Source of the DNA: CAYSEW01 sp964430245
Lineage (GTDB): Bacteria; Bacteroidota; Bacteroidia; Flavobacteriales_D; Parvicellaceae
Assembly: GCA_964430245.1 (NCBI GenBank)
Contig: CAYSEW010000002.1
Coordinates: 102,876 to 166,875 of the forward strand
Direction of reading: 5' to 3'
DNA length: 64,000 bases
The notes below the pieces were generated by a model that saw only the letters and a list, made by a program, of their open reading frames with translations, was not told the DNA's origin and did not search any database. Shown piece by piece: positions 16,977 through 24,850 of the stretch. Position 1 is the first letter of the stretch, and every line of letters begins with the position of its first letter. Position numbers and translations under genes: made by a program.

Positions 16977-18779
16977 ATGTCAGAGTTAAAAGAAAAAGAA
17001 AAAATAGCTATTAAGGGTGGTGAATTCATTGTAAAAGACACATTAGCAGAAGACATTTTTATTCCTGAGGAATGGTCTGAAGAACAAAATATGATCGCAC
17101 AAATGTGCAAAGATTTCTTAAAAACTGAAGTAACCCCTAATCTAGATAAAATTGACAGCATGTCTGACCCAGAGATAATGCCTAGTTTAATGAATAAAGC
17201 AGGTGAATTAGGCTTACTAGGGCTTTCTGTACCTGAAGAATTAGGAGGTTTAGGTGTTGATTTTAAAACATCAATGTTGGCTACTGAAGCTCTTGGAACG
17301 GGACATTCTTTTTCTGTTGCTTATGGAGCACATACTGGAATTGGAACATTACCTCTTCTCTATTATGGAAATCAAGAGCAAAAAGAAAAATACATTCCCA
17401 AACTAGCTTCTGGAGAATGGAAGGCTGCTTATTGCTTAACAGAACCTGATGCAGGTTCAGATGCTAATTCAGGAAAAACCAAAGCAGCACTTTCAGCAGA
17501 CAAAAAACATTACATTATAAGTGGACAGAAGATTTGGATCACCAATGGTGGTTTTGCTAATTTATTCACTGTCTTTGCTAAAATTGATGACGACAAAAAC
17601 CTAACTGCCTTTTTAGTTGAAGCAGATAGTGAAGGAATTACATTGAATCCAGAAGAAAAAAAGATGGGAATTAAAGGATCGTCAACAAGACAAGTATTCT
17701 TTAATGAAGTAAAAGTTCCAGTTGAAAATATGCTCTATGAAAGAGAAAAGGGATTTAAGATAGCTGTAAACATATTAAATATTGGAAGAATAAAGCTTGG
17801 TGGTGGTGTAATGGGTGGTGCTAAAGGAAGCATTACAGAATCTGTACAATATGCCAATGAAAGGCATCAATTTGGGAGATCAATTACTGAATTTGGAGCC
17901 ATTAAACATAAATTAGCCGAACAATGTATCCGTACTTTTGCCTGTGAATCTGCTACCTATAGAGCTACTCAAAATATTGAAGATGCTATTAAGGACCTAG
18001 CCGATAATGGAATGGAAAAATCAGAAGCTACTTTAAAAGGCATTGAACAATTTGCTCCCGAATGTGCTATTCTAAAAGTTTATGGTTCTGAAATCCTTGA
18101 CTATGTAGTAGACGAAGGCGTTCAAATACATGGAGGAATGGGATATTCAGCAGAAAAAAACATTGAAAGATCTTATAGAGATGCAAGGATCAATAGAATT
18201 TTTGAAGGAACCAATGAAATCAATAGAATGCTAACTGTTAGTATGATAATGAGAAAAGCAATGAAAGGGGAAATTGATCTATTGGGTCCAGCTAAAGCTG
18301 TTGGAAAAGAATTGATGGGTATTCCTGATTTTTCTTCTCCAGATACTGCCTTATTTGCTGCTGAAAAAAAATGTATAAGCCAATTTAAAAAAGCTTTATT
18401 AATGGTTTCTGGAGCTGCAGCCCAAAAATTAGGAGATCAGCTTGGAAAAGAACAAGAGATAGTAATGAATATAGCTGACATGATTAACACAGTTTACGTG
18501 ACGGAATCTACACTTTTAAGAGTAGAGAAAATGGTTGGAATTCTTGGAGAAAATGCATGTAATGAGCAATTGGATATGATGAGAGTTCTCATATATGATG
18601 GATGTGACATTATTAATAAAGCAGGTAAAGATGCATTAAACACTTTTGCTGACGGAGATGAGTTTAAAATGATGATGATGGGATTAAAAAGATTTACCAA
18701 GCATGAACCTTTCAACGCAAAAGAGGCAAGACATAGAATTGCCAATAAATTGATTGATAAAAATGAATATTGCTACTAA
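16977..18779 (+). CDS. fadE: Acyl-CoA dehydrogenase (FadE type)
   Basis: This 600-residue flavoenzyme carries the family motifs CLTEPDAGSDANS, IWITNGGFANLFTVFAKI, the RxxFG segment in NERHQFGRSITEFGAIKHKLAE and YRDARINRIFEGTNEINR. A C-terminal extension of about 180 residues beyond the 380-residue core places it in the longer VLCAD/Bacillus FadE-like class. It introduces the 2,3-double bond into acyl-CoA and passes electrons to ETF. It is the last gene of the marR-fadNAE transcript and is followed by a terminator at 18803-18832. Confidence 0.92.
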   Translation: MSELKEKEKIAIKGGEFIVKDTLAEDIFIPEEWSEEQNMIAQMCKDFLKTEVTPNLDKIDSMSDPEIMPSLMNKAGELGLLGLSVPEELGGLGVDFKTSMLATEALGTGHSFSVAYGAHTGIGTLPLLYYGNQEQKEKYIPKLASGEWKAAYCLTEPDAGSDANSGKTKAALSADKKHYIISGQKIWITNGGFANLFTVFAKIDDDKNLTAFLVEADSEGITLNPEEKKMGIKGSSTRQVFFNEVKVPVENMLYEREKGFKIAVNILNIGRIKLGGGVMGGAKGSITESVQYANERHQFGRSITEFGAIKHKLAEQCIRTFACESATYRATQNIEDAIKDLADNGMEKSEATLKGIEQFAPECAILKVYGSEILDYVVDEGVQIHGGMGYSAEKNIERSYRDARINRIFEGTNEINRMLTVSMIMRKAMKGEIDLLGPAKAVGKELMGIPDFSSPDTALFAAEKKCISQFKKALLMVSGAAAQKLGDQLGKEQEIVMNIADMINTVYVTESTLLRVEKMVGILGENACNEQLDMMRVLIYDGCDIINKAGKDALNTFADGDEFKMMMMGLKRFTKHEPFNAKEARHRIANKLIDKNEYCY

Positions 18780-18802
18780 ACTCTTAATTAGCATACAATT
18801 AA

Positions 18803-18832
18803 AACTCCTAAATTATTTGGGAGTTTTTTTTT
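18803..18832 (+). terminator. Rho-independent terminator after fadE
   Basis: AACTCC and GGAGTT flank an AT-rich loop and are followed by a T-run, 24 bp after the fadE stop. Confidence 0.8.
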
Positions 18833-18848
18833 ATATATACTATATTTA
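18816..18848 (+). promoter_or_regulatory. Candidate promoter for the type B cargo / PorP-OmpA pair
   Basis: TTTG (18816-18819), 21 bp, then TATATTTA (18841-18848), one mismatch from TAnnTTTG. The -33 part overlaps the fadE terminator stem. The start codon is 24 bp downstream. Confidence 0.35.
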
Positions 18849-18871
18849 TAACAGAACTAAATTTTTACTCT

Positions 18872-20638
18872 ATGAAAATTATTTACTCTCTACTTATCAT
18901 CTCATTATTTTTTCCTTTTACAAATGCCAAAGCTCAAAATGTTAACTATGAAGTTAGGGTATCACAACTAATGGCTCAAGGAGACAATAATGATGGTGGT
19001 GGAATAGCAGGACAACAAGACCCTACCTGGTATGTTTGGGCAAAAGACAATGATGTTAACGTTTATGGTGGTGGTCAATGTCAACATACAACCAATCAAT
19101 TTAACGGCTGGTGGAATCTTCCTGATTATACATTAAATACTGGCTCTAATACTACTGCTACACAAATAACCATAGATATGGAATGTTGGGAAGAAGATGG
19201 TTGTGGATCTAATTGTAGCTACAACCCATACAATGGAAATATATTCTCTTCTAACTTTTGTCTAAATGGAGATGATAATTTAGCAACTAGAGCTGTTGTG
19301 TCCGTAATAGACTTTAGAAATGACCCTGCTTGTCAGTGGAATGAATATGATGTTTTTATAGATGGAAATGGTTCATTACCAGATTATGGACAATTCTGGG
19401 CAAAAATTGAGATCAAATGGGAATATGCATCCTTTACTGCTGGGCCAGATGATGCTGTATGTGATTCCACATTAAATCTTGCAGCTGAAGGAAATGGAAC
19501 CTGGTCTGTGACAAGTGGTTCTGGTGGCTTTTTCTCAGATAATAGTGATCCCAACAGTACTTTTACAGGACAGCCAGGACAAACCTACACCCTAACATGG
19601 CAAACCTTGTCAGGATGTATTACCACGACAAATACAGATGCTGTTAATATTGAGATCTATGGAATTCCTGATCCTCAACTAACCTCTTCTGCAGATTCAT
19701 TGTGTGAAGGAGACAATGTTACTTTAACTGCACAAAATGGGACCAATTATGATTGGTTCATAAATAATGGAGGAAGTGTTATTCAATCTGGATCAACAAA
19801 TACTTACAGTACTAATAGTTTATTACAAGGTGACACTGTATATGTGACTATGACCGATGCTAATAATTGTACAGCAACAGATTATTATGCCATTGATATT
19901 TCTCCTCTCCCTATACTTGATCTTGGAAGTGATATTACTATATGTGAAGGAAGTATTTATACTTTAGATGGTACTACTCCTTTTGTAAATTACCTATGGA
20001 GTAATGGTGAAACAAGTTCATCCATTAATATTTCAGATTCTGGAAATTACAGCTTAACTGTAACCAACCCTTATGGGTGCGCTGCAACTGATGATATTAA
20101 TGTTACATTATTCACCACGATTTTTGTTGATCTTGGACCTGACACAGCAGTAAACATTCTCGACTCTTTATCTTTAGATGCTGGAGCAGGATTTACTACC
20201 TATTTATGGTCTACAGGTGGAACAGATCAGATTGAAACAATTTTAGAAACCGATGAATATTGGGTGGAAGTAACTGATAGTAATGGATGTATAAGTATCG
20301 ATACTATAATTGTTTCAATTATTGAGAACAATCTTTTCCTTCCTAATATGTTCACTCCTAATGGTGATGGCCAAAATGATGTGCTTTTCATTTATGGGAA
20401 TGGTTTAGATGATGAGATATCATTTAAAATTTATAATAGATGGGGACAAGTAGTTTATGAAACGTCTTCGTTATATGAATTACAAAATGTGGGATGGAAT
20501 GGAAAATACAATGATGTTGATCAGCCAAGTGGAGTTTATTTATGGACACTTGTAGCTAATAATCTTAATGGCGATCCTGTTGATTTTGAATTACTAAATA
20601 ATTTAAAATCTTCTGGTAGTATTTTAATAAAACGTTAA
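18872..20638 (+). CDS. T9SS type B sorted surface protein with Ig-like domains
   Basis: This 588-residue secreted protein has a signal peptide (about 1-21, ending AKAQ), a Cys-containing N-terminal domain rich in Gly, Asn and Trp (about 22-185), several Ig/PKD-like beta modules each centred on an xxWS or YxW core with an NGC ending, and a C-terminal gliding-motility-associated (type B) sorting domain from about 490. That domain has LPNMFTPNGDGQNDV, the FKIYNRWGQVVYE core and GVYLWTLVANN. The domain targets passage through the Type IX secretion system and surface attachment. The PorP/SprF-OmpA gene follows 21 bp later, a pairing typical of type B cargo. The N-terminal domain's function is unknown. 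Confidence 0.85.
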   Translation: MKIIYSLLIISLFFPFTNAKAQNVNYEVRVSQLMAQGDNNDGGGIAGQQDPTWYVWAKDNDVNVYGGGQCQHTTNQFNGWWNLPDYTLNTGSNTTATQITIDMECWEEDGCGSNCSYNPYNGNIFSSNFCLNGDDNLATRAVVSVIDFRNDPACQWNEYDVFIDGNGSLPDYGQFWAKIEIKWEYASFTAGPDDAVCDSTLNLAAEGNGTWSVTSGSGGFFSDNSDPNSTFTGQPGQTYTLTWQTLSGCITTTNTDAVNIEIYGIPDPQLTSSADSLCEGDNVTLTAQNGTNYDWFINNGGSVIQSGSTNTYSTNSLLQGDTVYVTMTDANNCTATDYYAIDISPLPILDLGSDITICEGSIYTLDGTTPFVNYLWSNGETSSSINISDSGNYSLTVTNPYGCAATDDINVTLFTTIFVDLGPDTAVNILDSLSLDAGAGFTTYLWSTGGTDQIETILETDEYWVEVTDSNGCISIDTIIVSIIENNLFLPNMFTPNGDGQNDVLFIYGNGLDDEISFKIYNRWGQVVYETSSLYELQNVGWNGKYNDVDQPSGVYLWTLVANNLNGDPVDFELLNNLKSSGSILIKR

Positions 20639-20659
20639 ACAATGACTAATAATATTTAT

Positions 20660-22786
20660 ATGAAAAAACAATTACTAATTATTTCATGCCTACTTATTAG
20701 TTATTTAGGTATAGGACAGGATGCATTTTTTTCTAACTTCTATCGCTCATTCTCTACAAGTAACCCTTCGGGAATTGCCATAAGTGACGACATTAATCTA
20801 ACCATGCTTCATAGAAGTCAATGGATGAGTATAGTAAAACCTTTCAGCACTTCACAATTTGAAGGGTACTACCCAATTAGAAAAGCCAATACCAATGAAA
20901 AATTGGCAACAGTTGGACTATCATTTATCAATGAAAGATTAGGTGATGGTGGTTATATTACAACCAATCAATTTGCACTAACTGGTGCATACAATTTCAA
21001 CTTTGATGAGCACAAGCACTTGGCAGTTGGATTAAAAGTTGGCTATTTTAATGGTGCAACAGATCTTAATGGAGTAACAACTGGTTCACAATTTGTAAAT
21101 GGTTATTACAACTCAACCAATTCATTAGGTGAAAGCATTAATAATCCTGTTGTAAATGGATTAGAAATTTCTCCTTCTGTAACCTGGCATCAAACCGAAG
21201 AATCTGGAGAACATAGCTATTATGTAGGTGTCACTGGATTCAATATCAATCAACCCATAACAAGTGACCCTGACCTTAACTTAGTTGAAGATTTTAGGTT
21301 GCCAATGAGGTTGGCATTTACAAGTGGTGGTGAAATTAATTTTGGAACATTTGGAATTATGCCAAGAGGTCTCTTTATGCTTCAAGGAGGACAAAGCCAT
21401 GTTATTTTAGGAACTGATCTTAAATATGAGCTTTCTAAAAATGAAGACAAGCCATTAGCAATGGCTTTAGGAGCTTATTACCGAATGAACGATGCTGTTG
21501 TCTTAAGCTTGAAATATCTATCCAGCAATTTAGATGTGGGGCTAACCTACGACCTCACCACTTCAGCAATATCAGATCCTTTAAATACCAACACAGGATC
21601 TTTTGAAATATTCCTGGACTATAAAATAAAGCAACATCGTAAAATAAAAGAATTTGAATTGATTATTGAGTTATATGATGAAGATACAAAGGAACCCATA
21701 GAAGCTAATGGGAAATTCAAGAATGCAACCACAAAAGAAAAAGGGTCATTATTTGAAAATTCATCAAAATCCACACACCTTCTTAATCAAAAAGACCAAT
21801 ACATTATTGAAGTCAGTAAAAAAGATTACAATACTGAAAGTTTTACTCTTGTGAATGAAAATGAAGAAGAAAACATTCAGAAAATTTACCTTACTAAAAC
21901 AATTCGATTATTTGACCTTGAATTAGAGATCTTAGATAAAGAAACGAATGAACCTGTTGAAGTTCAGATCTCATTAGTAGATCAAAAAACAGGTAAAAAG
22001 ACTGACTTAGGAAATAGTTCAAATCTGCAGACCCAATTGGAAAGTGGGCAGAAGCATACCCTATCTTTAGATGGAGAGGGATATGACAATGCTATACTAG
22101 AATTAAGGTATGATAAATATGGTACTTTGAGTAAAACCATGTATGTATCTAAAACAAAGCCTGAGCTAAAAGCGACATCACTTAAGTTGATTGTATTAGA
22201 TGAATCTACTAAGAAAAGAATCACTAGTACGATTATGGCCATTAATGTTACTGATCCTGACAATCATTTAAATTCATTAATTGCACTTAATAGCATGCCT
22301 CCTGAAGTCTACCCTCTTGAAATTGGTCAACAATTTGAAGTACTTGTAACCAAAGAGGGGTATTTTAATAAAACACTCAAAATTAGTGCAGATAAAATTG
22401 AAGATTTAGAACATGTAGTTTTGTTATCGCCAATTGAAGTTGGCAAAAGTATAATTATTGATGATCTGCATTTTAAAACAGGAAAAACTGATCTTGATGA
22501 AATTTCTTACAAGACATTAAATCAGTTAGTTGATTTCATGAATCAAAACCCTACAATTAAGGTTGAAATTGCTGGACATACTGATAGTGATGGTGCCGAT
22601 TCATTTAATCAATCTCTATCTGAAGGAAGAGCACAAGAGGCTGTTACTTATTTAAATAATAAAGGAATTTCAACTGATAGATTAGTTGCAAAAGGATATG
22701 GAGAATCTCAACCATTAGCACCTAATGACACTCCTGAAGGTAAAGCAAAAAACAGAAGAGTAGAATTAAAGATAATTGGTAAATAA
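20660..22786 (+). CDS. PorP/SprF family T9SS protein fused to an OmpA domain
   Basis: This is 708 residues from the ATG at 20660; I prefer it to the frame start at 20642 because it yields the signal peptide MKKQLLIISCLLISYLGIGQ. Residues about 20-325 match the PorP/SprF beta-barrel family (DAFFSNFYRSFSTSNPSG, LTMLHRSQWMSI, then repeated strands). Three repeats of about 87 residues follow, each opening with a strand like ELIIELYDEDTKEPIEA, LELEILDKETNEPVEV or LKLIVLDESTKKRITS. The C-terminal 110 residues are an OmpA peptidoglycan-binding domain (VEIAGHTDSDGA, NQSLSEGRA, VAKGYGESQPL, KNRRVEL). It likely ties a T9SS outer-membrane module to the cell wall. Most family members are only about 300 residues long. 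Confidence 0.85.
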   Translation: MKKQLLIISCLLISYLGIGQDAFFSNFYRSFSTSNPSGIAISDDINLTMLHRSQWMSIVKPFSTSQFEGYYPIRKANTNEKLATVGLSFINERLGDGGYITTNQFALTGAYNFNFDEHKHLAVGLKVGYFNGATDLNGVTTGSQFVNGYYNSTNSLGESINNPVVNGLEISPSVTWHQTEESGEHSYYVGVTGFNINQPITSDPDLNLVEDFRLPMRLAFTSGGEINFGTFGIMPRGLFMLQGGQSHVILGTDLKYELSKNEDKPLAMALGAYYRMNDAVVLSLKYLSSNLDVGLTYDLTTSAISDPLNTNTGSFEIFLDYKIKQHRKIKEFELIIELYDEDTKEPIEANGKFKNATTKEKGSLFENSSKSTHLLNQKDQYIIEVSKKDYNTESFTLVNENEEENIQKIYLTKTIRLFDLELEILDKETNEPVEVQISLVDQKTGKKTDLGNSSNLQTQLESGQKHTLSLDGEGYDNAILELRYDKYGTLSKTMYVSKTKPELKATSLKLIVLDESTKKRITSTIMAINVTDPDNHLNSLIALNSMPPEVYPLEIGQQFEVLVTKEGYFNKTLKISADKIEDLEHVVLLSPIEVGKSIIIDDLHFKTGKTDLDEISYKTLNQLVDFMNQNPTIKVEIAGHTDSDGADSFNQSLSEGRAQEAVTYLNNKGISTDRLVAKGYGESQPLAPNDTPEGKAKNRRVELKIIGK

Positions 22787-22801
22787 AAAATAAATCCTAT
22801 A

Positions 22802-22829
22802 AAAAAAGCCCTCCATGGAGGGCTTTTTA
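22802..22829. terminator. Bidirectional terminator between convergent genes
   Basis: The perfect palindrome GCCCTCCATGGAGGGC (22808-22823) is flanked by A-run and T-run, between the stops of the PorP-OmpA gene and the FKBP gene. Confidence 0.85.
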
Positions 22830-22849
22830 TTGAAGTATATAATTATAAA

Positions 22850-23275
22850 TTAATTTATTTCTACTACTTCTATATCAAAATATAGATCCTTACCTGCTAA
22901 TGGATGATTAGCATCAATAGTAACAGAATTTTCATTTACCTTAATAATGGTTACATTTAAAACTGAACCATCTTGAGATTTAGATTGTAATTGCATTCCT
23001 ATTTCAGGTTTTAAATCTTGAGGTAAATTATCATTAGAAACCTCATGAAATAGATCTTTTCTAATATCTCCATAAGCTTGATCAAAAGGAATCTCAATTG
23101 TTTTTTTCTCATTGAGTTCCATGCCTAAAACACCATTTTCAAAACCAGGAATCATATTCCCATCTCCAACAACAAATGTTAAAGGTTCTCTTCCTTCAGA
23201 AGAATCGAAAACTTCTCCATCCTTCAATTTACCAGTATAGTGTACTGATATATTATTTTTTTCAGCTACTTTCAT
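22850..23275 (-). CDS. FKBP-type peptidyl-prolyl cis-trans isomerase (SlyD-like)
   Basis: This 141-residue isomerase has VHYTGKLKDGEVFDSS, GNMIPGFENGVLGM and a flap (insert-in-flap) domain between about 70 and 120, followed by ANHPLAGKDLYFDIEVVEI, which is typical of SlyD/FkpB-type proteins. The His-rich metal-binding tail of E. coli SlyD is absent. It has no signal peptide and so acts in the cytoplasm as a folding helper. It lies 9 bp after the RRM gene and is probably cotranscribed with it. Confidence 0.92.
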   Translation of the reverse strand: MKVAEKNNISVHYTGKLKDGEVFDSSEGREPLTFVVGDGNMIPGFENGVLGMELNEKKTIEIPFDQAYGDIRKDLFHEVSNDNLPQDLKPEIGMQLQSKSQDGSVLNVTIIKVNENSVTIDANHPLAGKDLYFDIEVVEIN

Positions 23276-23284
23276 AATAAACTT

Positions 23285-23539
23285 CTAATTATTTTCTGTT
23301 CTTGGTCTTGCTTGATTAACACGCATTTCCCTTTCCATTAATTGAGAGCCATCAAGATCGTCAATCGCCTTTAAAGCTTCATTGTCATTTGGCATTTCAA
23401 CAAAACCGAAACCCTTTGCTCTTCCAGTAACTCTGTCTGATATGATTTTAACAGTAGAAACTTCACCATAACTAGCAAAAGCTTCTTTTAAGTCTTCTTC
23501 TTGTAATCTGTAATTCAGATTTCCAACATAAATATTCAT
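23285..23539 (-). CDS. RRM-domain RNA-binding protein
   Basis: This is 84 residues forming one RNA recognition motif: RNP2 is IYVGNL (3-8) and RNP1 is RAKGFGFVEM, followed by ALKAIDDLDG and a short basic tail. Such single-RRM proteins are abundant in Bacteroidota and Cyanobacteria and are thought to bind AU-rich or GU-rich RNA; targets here are unknown. It leads a two-gene unit with the FKBP isomerase and has a leader of about 100 nt, judging from a candidate promoter at 23649-23677. Confidence 0.93.
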   Translation of the reverse strand: MNIYVGNLNYRLQEEDLKEAFASYGEVSTVKIISDRVTGRAKGFGFVEMPNDNEALKAIDDLDGSQLMEREMRVNQARPRTENN

Positions 23540-23648
23540 TGTAAAAATTTAAAGTTAAATAATATGATCATGTTGAAATGAAAGAAGAAAAATGTTAATG
23601 TTTCCATATAATATCCAATCAAGATGATCTTTTTTGATTTAGAGTGCG

Positions 23649-23677
23649 CTAAAGTACATAAAAAAGATTCAATTCAA
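23649..23677 (-). promoter_or_regulatory. Candidate promoter of the RRM gene with long leader
   Basis: On the minus strand TTG (23677-23675), 18 bp, then TACTTTAG (23656-23649), a 7/8 match to TAnnTTTG. Transcription from here would give a leader of about 100 nt, long for this window. Confidence 0.4.
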
Positions 23678-23715
23678 TAGTTTTTTTAATTTTAGCAAAA
23701 TGAACAATAATCTGA

Positions 23716-24849
23716 ATGGACAATAAAGAAATAAAAGAACATCAATTATTTATTACAAGTCTTCGTTTATGGCTTAAGCTTAAACGGCAAAATAAAATAT
23801 CCAAAGACAAAAAGGTGATGGCTAATAAAATTACTTTATTTGTAATAATTTCTACTCCATTTAGATGGCTACAATCCTTTTACCTTCTGTTTAAAATAAG
23901 AACTGTTTCATTTAAAGAAAAACCTCCTGTTTTCGTTATAGGACATTGGAGAAGTGGAACTACTCACCTACATTATCTATTGGCGCAAGATGAAAAATTC
24001 AGCTATTTAGAAGCTTTTCAGGCATTTTTCTTTAAAGTTGCTTTCATCTCAAAGTCATTTATGAGACCTGTTCTAAATTATTTTATGCCTTCTACTCGCC
24101 CTCAGGATAATATTAAAATTGATGCTAGTGCTCCTACAGAAGAAGAGCATCCATTGACCAACCTAACTGAAAAAAGCGGAATGCAAACCTTCTTTTTCCC
24201 AAGAAACAGGTCCTATTTTGATAAATTCAATCTTTTTAAAAACACTAAAAAACATGAAATTAATAACTGGAAAAAAACCTATCATAAAATGCTTTGTCAA
24301 ATCTCTCTTTATCAAGGAAAAGACAAACAGCTATTATTAAAAAACCCCCATAACACGGGAAGAATTAAAGTGTTGCTAGAGCTATATCCAAATGCAAAAT
24401 TCATTTTTATTCACCGAAATCCATATGATGTTTTTCTATCAAATGTTCATTTATATAATTCAACAATAAAAACTCAGTTTTTACAAGAATTTAATCAGGA
24501 AGAAATTGAAAATAGAGTGATCTATTGTTATGAAACCACTCTCAAACAATATATAGCAGACAGAGAGCTAATTCCCTCTGATAATCATATAGAGATAAGC
24601 TATCAAGAATTAGCAGAAGAGCCAATAAAAACTATTCAAAAAATATATGAAAAAATACAGCTTGGTGATTTTAAAAAAGTTGAAAACAATATTATCGATT
24701 ACTTAAATTCACTAGGTGATTACAAAACCAATCAATTTAAAAAGCCCGAGGAACATTTAATTAAAAAAATAAATGAGAGGTGGGGATTTTCATTCAAAGA
24801 ATGGAACTATAATATGATTAATAAAACAGCGCCTATTAAAAACAATTAG
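23716..24849 (+). CDS. Sulfotransferase-family protein
   Basis: This 377-residue protein has the two PAPS-binding signatures of sulfotransferases: the 5'-phosphosulfate loop GHWRSGTTHLHYLL (from about residue 76) and the 3'-phosphate motif HRNPYDVFLS (from about 232). A hydrophobic, basic stretch at about 35-60 may make it membrane-associated. It would transfer sulfate from PAPS to a hydroxyl or amino group; the acceptor is not evident and no capsule or lipid cluster is adjacent. It stands alone and ends one base from the convergent TonB receptor gene. Confidence 0.8.
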   Translation: MDNKEIKEHQLFITSLRLWLKLKRQNKISKDKKVMANKITLFVIISTPFRWLQSFYLLFKIRTVSFKEKPPVFVIGHWRSGTTHLHYLLAQDEKFSYLEAFQAFFFKVAFISKSFMRPVLNYFMPSTRPQDNIKIDASAPTEEEHPLTNLTEKSGMQTFFFPRNRSYFDKFNLFKNTKKHEINNWKKTYHKMLCQISLYQGKDKQLLLKNPHNTGRIKVLLELYPNAKFIFIHRNPYDVFLSNVHLYNSTIKTQFLQEFNQEEIENRVIYCYETTLKQYIADRELIPSDNHIEISYQELAEEPIKTIQKIYEKIQLGDFKKVENNIIDYLNSLGDYKTNQFKKPEEHLIKKINERWGFSFKEWNYNMINKTAPIKNN

Positions 24850-24850
24850 T

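Noticed and set aside
18754..18945. 63-residue open frame spanning the fadE stop and terminator
   Set aside because: It overlaps the fadE end, runs through the terminator and covers the start of the next gene in another frame.
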